NCBI RefSeq assembly: GCF_003477525.1
Contig: NZ_QUDO01000021.1
Coordinates: 1 to 64,000 of the forward strand
DNA from: Ruminococcus sp. AF41-9
GTDB lineage: Bacteria > Bacillota > Clostridia > Lachnospirales > Lachnospiraceae
Length of the DNA: 64,000 bases
Reading direction: 5' to 3'
Positions 58,167-64,000 of the stretch are shown in pieces. The position numbers and the translations under genes are program-made. Each line of letters opens with the position of its first letter. Position 1 is the stretch's first letter. A model generated the notes under the pieces. That model was not told the DNA's origin and searched no databases. It saw only the letters and a program-made list of their open reading frames with translations.

Positions 58167-60054
58167 ATGGCAGGAATAAGAATGGAGAACAAGATTTATG
58201 AAGTCGGCATGTACTGCCGCTTGTCAAAAGACGATGGCACGGATAACGAGAGTGCGAGCATTGCGACACAGAAATCCATCCTCACGGATTATGTGAAAAA
58301 GCAGGGATGGCACTTAGCAAAAACGTATGTGGACGACGGTTACTCTGGTACAAATTTCCAAAGACCAAGTTTCCAGAACATGATTAAGGACATTGAAAGC
58401 GGTCTGATAAACTGCGTTATCACGAAAGATTTATCTCGTCTGGGGAGGAACTATCTTGATTGCGGACTGTATCTGGAAGTGTTTTTCCCAGAGCATAATG
58501 TGAGGTATATAGCGGTCAATGACGGCGTGGACACGCTCAATAAATCCGCTATGGACATCACGCCTTTCCGCAACATCCTAAACGAAATGTATTCCGCCGA
58601 TGTGTCGGTCAAGATAAAATCGGCGTACCGAGCGAGGTTTCAGCAGGGGAAATTCATGGGGACGACAGCACCATACGGTTACGTCAAAGACCCCGCCGAC
58701 CACAACCATCTGCTGATAGATGACAAAGTTGCCCATGTGGTAAGGGAAATATTTGACCTTGCGTTAGCGGGCAACGGAATCGCCAAAATCCGCAAGCACA
58801 TCAACAAACAGCATATCTTACGCCCCGCCGCTTATGCGGCGGAGCAGGGGGCAACAGGCTATGAGAGGTATTTTGAGGAGAATGAGGAGAACCGTTATAT
58901 TTGGAGCGAGAACAGCGTAAGGGGCATTTTAAGAAGCCCGATATATGCGGGAAACCTTGCAGGCTACAAGCGGATTGCCGCCAACATGAAAAGCAAGAAA
59001 CGCCCCTCTAAGCTGCCCGAAGAATGGGAAGTGATACCAGACACCCATGAGGGGATAGTCACGCAGGAGGAATTTGATACCGTACAGCAGCTTATTACAA
59101 GCCGCAGATTACCAGAAAACAAGGGCGGCTTTGAGAACATCTTTGCAGGCGTTATTAAGTGTGCGGACTGCGGCTATGCGATGCGGGCTATGAGTGCCAA
59201 CAGGAGGAAACGCCCCGACATCATCGACTGCGTACAATATTCCTGCAATAATTATGGCAGATACGGTAATATCATGTGTACCGCACACAGCATTGAAGCG
59301 AGGGACTTGTTCAACGCTGTCCTCACCGACATCAACCGATTTGCGGATATGGCAGTCAATGATGAAAAGGCAGTGAGGGCGATTGAAAAGCGGCTCACGG
59401 AAACAGACCAGAGCAAGGCAAAGGCACTGGAAAAGGAGCAAAGAAAACTGAACAAACGCCTTGCAGAACTGGACAGGCTGTTTTCCTCACTCTATGAAGA
59501 TAAGGTGATGGAGCGTATTACCGAGCGGAATTTTGAGATGATGTCGGGAAAATACCAGAAAGAACAGCTTGAAATTGAAGCAAGGCTGAAAGAGGTAACG
59601 GAAACGCTCAGCGACAGCTATGAGAAGACGCAGGGTGTCCGTGATTTCCTCTCCCTAATCCGCAACTATCAAGGCATTAAGGAACTGGACGCAACCATCA
59701 TAAACGCACTTATAGACAAGATACTTGTTTCGGAACGTGAGAAACTTACAGACGGAATGGTGCGGCAGGAAATCAAGATTTATTATAAATTCATCGGCTT
59801 TGTCGGTGAATTACATATCACACCGACAAAGCGGTGGACTGCGTTAAAGCCTAAGAATTGTACGGTGTGCGGTGTTGAATATGTTCCCCGCTCTGGCATA
59901 TCGAAGTATTGTCCTGCTTGTGCCAAGAAGATACAGAGGGAGAAATCAAACGAGAGCAAACGCAGGAGCAGGGAGCGAAACAGACAGGCATGTATTGAAC
60001 TGTCCGCAAAAAATGACCGACTGATCTGGAACAGCAGGAGGGACGTATTTTAAG
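58167..60054 (+). CDS. tnpX: Large serine recombinase (TnpX/TndX-like) of the tet(O) transposon
   Basis: A 628-residue recombinase starting at ATG 58167 behind TATGGAGG. YCRLSKDDGTDNES holds the nucleophile Ser20; SIATQKSILTDYVK and TKDLSRLGRNYLDCG complete the catalytic domain. A recombinase domain (APYGYVKDP), a zinc ribbon (GVIKCADCGYAMR), a coiled coil (about 400-480) and a C-terminal CTVCGVEY/CPACAKK finger follow. It should carry out GA-centred insertion and excision. Its last ten codons and stop lie beyond the element edge in helicase DNA, so the C-terminus depends on the insertion site; in the circle it would end RLM then TAG. Confidence 0.93.
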
Positions 60055-61159
60055 ACAGGGAAACCAGAATGACAAAGTAAAGATATTCCGGTATGTGACG
60101 GAGAACACTTTTGATGCGTATATGTGGCAGATTTTGGAGAATAAGCAGAAGTTCATCAGTCAGATCATGACCAGTAAATCCCCGGTCAGGGCTTGTGAAG
60201 ATGTGGATGATACGGCACTGTCCTATGCAGAGATCAAGGCACTTGCTACAGGCAATCCGTACATTAAGGAAAAAATGGATCTGGATGTGCAGGTAAGTAA
60301 GCTGAAACTCTTAAAGGCAAACCATACCAGTCAGATTTACCGTCTGGAATCCGATATTGCAAAGAATTTCCCGGTACAGATCAGTGCATTGAAAGAGCGG
60401 ATTGCCGGGATGCAGGTGGATTCGCAGGTAGTAAAAAGCGTGGATTTACAGGATAATGACACATTTGCCATGACAGTAGGAAATGTCCTTTATGAAGATA
60501 AGAAAGAAGCAGGCGAGGCATTGATTGCTGCCTGTGCAGGACTAAAAACCGTTAGCACCGGCGGAAAGGTCGGGGAATATCATGGGTTTACGTTATCTGC
60601 TTCCTACAATATGTTCTCCAATGCGTTTGAGCTGACGGTCAAAGGAAAATGCTCTTATAAACTGGAGATCGGAAAAGACCCGGTAGGAAATATGCAGCGT
60701 ATCCATAACACCCTTTCTTCCATTGACAGGAAGCTGACGGAAAGCGAACAGAAACTGGAAACCGTACAACAGCAGCTTGCGACTGCACAGGAAGAGGTAA
60801 AGAAACCATTCCCGAAAGAAGCAGAGCTGAATGAAAAGATGGAACGGTTATCCGAGTTAAATGCGTTGCTGAACATGGATGAAAAGGGCAATGAGACGAT
60901 TATGGCAGATGAGGATATTGGCAGAGAAGGAAGCAGCACAGATAGCAGGGATGCTGTAGAAGAAAAAGAACTTCCGGAAACAGCAGACAGAATCCATAAG
61001 CCATCTATTCTGGAACGCTTAAAGCAGGAGAAGGCACAGCAGAATACGGCGGAACAGCCACCTGTACAGAAAACTGCAAAGAAAAAACACGAACAGGAGT
61101 TATAAAAGATTTCCCGTCAGAGTTTTCTCTGGCGGGGACATAAAATGGAGGGTTTGTTT

Positions 61160-64000
61160 ATGGCAAATAATATAGAAAAACAGTTAAAAGAAATATCGGA
61201 ACGGCTGGAGCAGGGAGTAAAAGAAATCTTTACTTCGGAGAGATATACAGAATATCTGAATACCATGTCCAAGTTTCATAATTACAGTTTTAATAACACC
61301 CTTCTGATCACCATGCAGAAACCGGAGGCTACTCTGGTGGCAGGGTATCAGGCGTGGCAGAAGAAGTTTAACCGCCATGTAAAGAGAGGGGAAAAAGGAA
61401 TCCAGATCATCGCACCGGCACCCATCCGTGAGAAACAGGAGATTGAAAAGATTGACCCTGTAACAAAAGAGCCAGTGATCGGGGATGATGGTCAGCCGGA
61501 AACAGAGATTGTGGAGATGGTCATTCCAAGGTTTCGTGTGACAACAGTATTTGATGTCAGCCAGACAGAGGGAGAGCCGATTGCAGAACTGGAAGTACCG
61601 GAACTTACCGGGAGCGTACAGTTTTATGACACGTTCATGGAGCATTGCAGAACATTTCCCCTGTGCCAATCCGCATGATGCAGATAGAAGGGGAAGCAAA
61701 GGGGTATTACCATCAGACAGAAAAGTATATCGCAATTCAGGAAGATATGAGCAATCTCCAGACCATGAAAACCGGAGTCCATGAGGTGAGCCACGCATTG
61801 CTGCATGACCGGGAGGTAATGGATGCGGAAGGAGTCTTAAAAGACCAGACAACAAAGGAAGTGGAAGCAGAAAGTATTGCTTATATTGTCTGCAACCATT
61901 TTGGTCTGGATACTTCAGAATATTCGTTTACCTATATCGCCAGCTGGTGTGAGAGCAAGGATATGAAAGTACTTCGAGCATCTATGGATACTATCCGGAA
62001 AACGTCTGCGGAAGTCATTGGGAATATCGAAACACAGATACACGAGCTGGAAATGGAAAGACCAATCGAAGATGCAAGTCTTGAAAATATAGAAGAAACA
62101 GCTATGCAGTATGCCCACCGGCTGATCGAAGCGGCAGAGGATGCAAGTAGGGGAAATTTTACGGATAGTCAGAGAAATCTTATTGTGAATTTTGCATATA
62201 AGATGGACGACAAAGACGAAGTGCTTGGACTGGTGAACCGTATGATGACTGCAATCCGCAGACCGGGAAGTGAATATACGAGAAGCCTTATGAATGAAAC
62301 ACAGGCACAGATTGACAATTTCCCAGATGGCATGATCGGTTTTACAGAAATGCACGAAGCAGGAATCCGACTGGAACACATGTATCCTCTTGAAAAAAAC
62401 AGGGCAGTAGAATTGTATCGTGAGGGTGCGGAAGTTTTTCTCTTACATGGAAATCCAGACAATCCAGAGCAGGCAGGACAGATTCTTGCAGAAACAGAAA
62501 ATGCAATCCTGGGACATGACGGTATTTTTGGTATCACGGAAGCAGAATGGGAAGTACATAAAGAAAGAGAAGCAGCTGCCGCCAGACAGGAAAAACTGGA
62601 ACAGGACAGTGCAGAAAAGATTGATGAGACACTTCTTCTGCATGGAGAAAGCAGAAGGTTTGCTATTTATCAGATGGATAGTGGAGATGAGCATACTTAT
62701 CAGTTTATGGGAATAGAATCCGCAAAGAGTCTGGGCTATACCATTGACGGAAAGGATTACCGAATGGTTTATGCAGCACCGTGGATGCCAACGATCACGT
62801 TAGACAATATATTTGAACGCTTTAATATTGACCGACCGGAAGATTTCCGTGGTCATTCCTTATCGGTAAGTGATGTGATCGTGATAAACAGGGGTGCAGA
62901 GATCACAGCCTATTATGTAGATTCTTTTGGATTTCAGAAACTTCCGGAGTTTGTCCAGCAGAGAATGAACATACTGGAACATAATTCCGTCAGGGCATAT
63001 CCGCCAGTTTATAAAGGAACATTGGAACAGGCAATGGGAGAACGGGATGTGGATGCTTATCTGGATTCCAGAAAGTTAAACCTGGACTGTAAGAAAGCAA
63101 TCGAAGAAGCCATCCGGGAGAATTTTGACGGGCTGCACTTAAAGCAGGATGCGGCAAAAGAAGTCGTGGAACGCTTCGGGGAAGAACGTATGAATTTTGT
63201 TATGGCAAATACCATCCGTGAACTTTCCCATGATGGAAGATTTTCCAGACAGAACAAAGACTGGGCGGAGCATATCGAAGTCCCGGAAAATGTCAGCCGG
63301 GGTAGAAATCTGAACCTGGATTATGTGATCGAAAGCCACCCGGCAGTTTTAGATGGGTTTATCGACATGGCAAGAGCTGAAATCCGGATGCAGAGGATAG
63401 AACAGGCGATAGGAGAAAACGAAGTGACAATCACGGCAGAGACAAGAGGATATGAAGCAGAAGGACATAACGGGACATGGCATACGGTTGATGAAAAGGA
63501 ATATGCGGGGGAGAAGTTCTTCTTAATGGAACATGATGAATTTGGCTCCGATGTGGCAGGGATTATCGTAGCAGAAAATGGACAGCTTGTAGCGGAGGAT
63601 TTATGGAATGGGTTTGATGCAGGAGCGTTAGAAGCTGTATCAGAATATTTGCAGGAAAATGGAACAACACTTTATGACTTGACGGAATTCCCGAAAGATT
63701 CTGTTGTAACCCTGCGGAGTGGACAGACACTTACAATCGAAGAAATACAGGCAGTACAGAAAGATACCTGGGAAGAAACGATGGCAGGAAAAAATGAATC
63801 TGGAACGGATGTCCGGTTTAATTTCCATGCAGTCAGTGAGGTGCAGCTGCCAGAAGGCATAAAGTTGAAAATGCCAGAGATTCATTACGTTGATAATTTT
63901 TATGTGATGGAAGATGTAAATGCAGAGGGTGTAGTAAAAGTAAACCGGTATGAATCACTGGATGAAGCGATGCAGGAATATTTACGCCTGCCAAATAATC
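61160..64000 (+). pseudogene. ArdC/zincin antirestriction-like protein, frameshifted; runs off the window
   Basis: ATG 61160 follows GGAGGG. The first 160 residues are an ArdC-type ssDNA-binding domain (MSKFHNYSFNNTLLITMQKP, GYQAWQKKFNRHVKRGEKGI). The frame breaks at about 61642; adding one G gives YDTFMEALQNISPVPIRMM and an open frame to the end of the window. A zincin motif follows (GVHEVSHALLHD, HExxH), then EAESIAYIVCNHFGLDT and long helical and YodL/LPD-like modules (for example YAIYQMDS-type strands). ArdC proteins protect incoming DNA from host restriction; the zinc protease part may cleave a host factor. At least 945 residues are encoded here. Confidence 0.8.

Larger units (their letters stand above)
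49025..60022. mobile_element. Tn4451-like mobilizable transposon carrying tet(O)
   Basis: Left flank: helicase codons ending CCG TCT; right flank: GAT CTG GAA CAG CAG GAG. Both junctions contain CTGAT, so the crossover is at GA (49025-49026 and 60023-60024), the central dinucleotide known for TnpX/TndX-type large serine recombinases. Joining flanks gives WKPSDLEQQEGRILRQGNQN, a canonical SNF2 sequence. Length is 10,998 bp. Contents: tnpV, tet(O), a Cys-rich KTR protein, three sigma-factor-like genes, a RecA-like ATPase, MobV oriT and relaxase, ParB, YdbC-like protein, a small protein and the recombinase, all on the plus strand. Confidence 0.92.
42325..61105 (+). pseudogene. Giant N6-methylase/SNF2-helicase protein, interrupted by the tet(O) transposon
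   Basis: The gene starts at ATG 42325 (AGGAGGG upstream) and, pieced together, encodes about 2,600 residues. The frame is broken by single missing bases at about 42580 (restoring WQKYQLRYVFDISDT) and about 44113 (restoring [14 protein letters not shown]), and by the transposon between 49024 and 60023. Recognisable parts are an ArdC-like N-terminal module, a low-complexity linker (43190-43555), an N6-adenine methylase ([21 protein letters not shown]), and a SNF2-type helicase ([35 protein letters not shown]; motif VI EGRILRQGN in the right half). These proteins, often called barrier-like, are thought to protect incoming ICE DNA from restriction. Confidence 0.88.
6929..64000. mobile_element. 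ICE (Tn1549/CTn-like), left part; continues beyond the window
   Basis: From the second att core onward the window carries partition and replication genes, a coupling protein and PcfB, then a Gram-positive type IV secretion set (Maff2, VirB6, PrgI, VirB4, wall hydrolase, DUF4315, CD1107-like, TopB), a surface adhesin and large antirestriction/methylase genes. This is the order I know from C. difficile CTn and Tn1549-like elements. The ICE's own relaxase and integrase are not in view and are expected to the right. Two other elements are inserted in it, at virD4 and in the helicase gene. Confidence 0.8.

Overview
The window reads as a stack of mobile elements from a gut Clostridia genome (Lachnospiraceae-like). 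The grounds are strong Shine-Dalgarno sites, many TTG/GTG starts, Tn916/Tn1549-type and C. difficile CTn-type transfer genes, tnpV genes and a tet(O) ribosomal-protection gene. I see no rRNA, tRNA, CRISPR array or ordinary chromosomal metabolism; this is accessory DNA from end to end.

Layout. (1) Bases 1 to about 335 hold a decayed transposase-like remnant. (2) 524-6949 is a 6.4-kb integrative mobilizable element (IME-1) with a Tn916-type integrase and excisionase, a GNAT acetyltransferase, a primase, a frameshifted VapE-like helicase and a relaxase with a large internal deletion. Both ends carry the same 21-bp core, which is the start of a low-molecular-weight protein-tyrosine phosphatase gene. 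(3) A larger conjugative element (ICE) begins at the second core (6929-6949) and runs off the right edge. In order it carries DUF6075 and DUF3970 genes, parA, parB, a RepA_N initiator with an internal iteron origin, small membrane proteins, an XRE regulator, an HNH protein, pcfB/virD4, Maff2, virB6, prgI, virB4, a three-domain wall hydrolase, DUF4315, a CD1107-like protein, topB, a giant sortase-anchored adhesin, a second XRE regulator, a small toxin/antisense RNA pair, a giant N6-methylase/SNF2 helicase and an ArdC/zincin antirestriction-like protein.

(4) Two serine-recombinase elements are nested in the ICE. IME-2 (about 14464-22147, GC-rich, MobQ relaxase, TOPRIM/RecA replication protein) interrupts virD4 between the codons of a Trp-Gly pair. 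A Tn4451-like tet(O) transposon (49025-60022, MobV relaxase) interrupts the helicase at the conserved codons just before SNF2 motif VI, with a GA dinucleotide at each edge. In both cases joining the flanks restores an uninterrupted, family-typical reading frame, so the boundaries can be placed almost to the base.

How it works together: IME-1, IME-2 and the tet(O) transposon each carry their own recombinase and relaxase or relaxase remnant but no secretion apparatus, so they would depend on an ICE-type mating channel. In this copy two of them sit inside ICE transfer genes, which should disable the host ICE until they excise.

Nine genes are additionally broken by single-base frameshifts, each explained by loss of one base from a run of identical bases. 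This uniform pattern may be sequencing error rather than decay and should be settled before these genes are called dead. The observations I find most interesting are a complete tnpV gene embedded out of frame inside the helicase gene, a 25-bp dyad repeated at three transfer-region leaders, a type I toxin-antitoxin locus, and two oriT sites readable from nic-site motifs.
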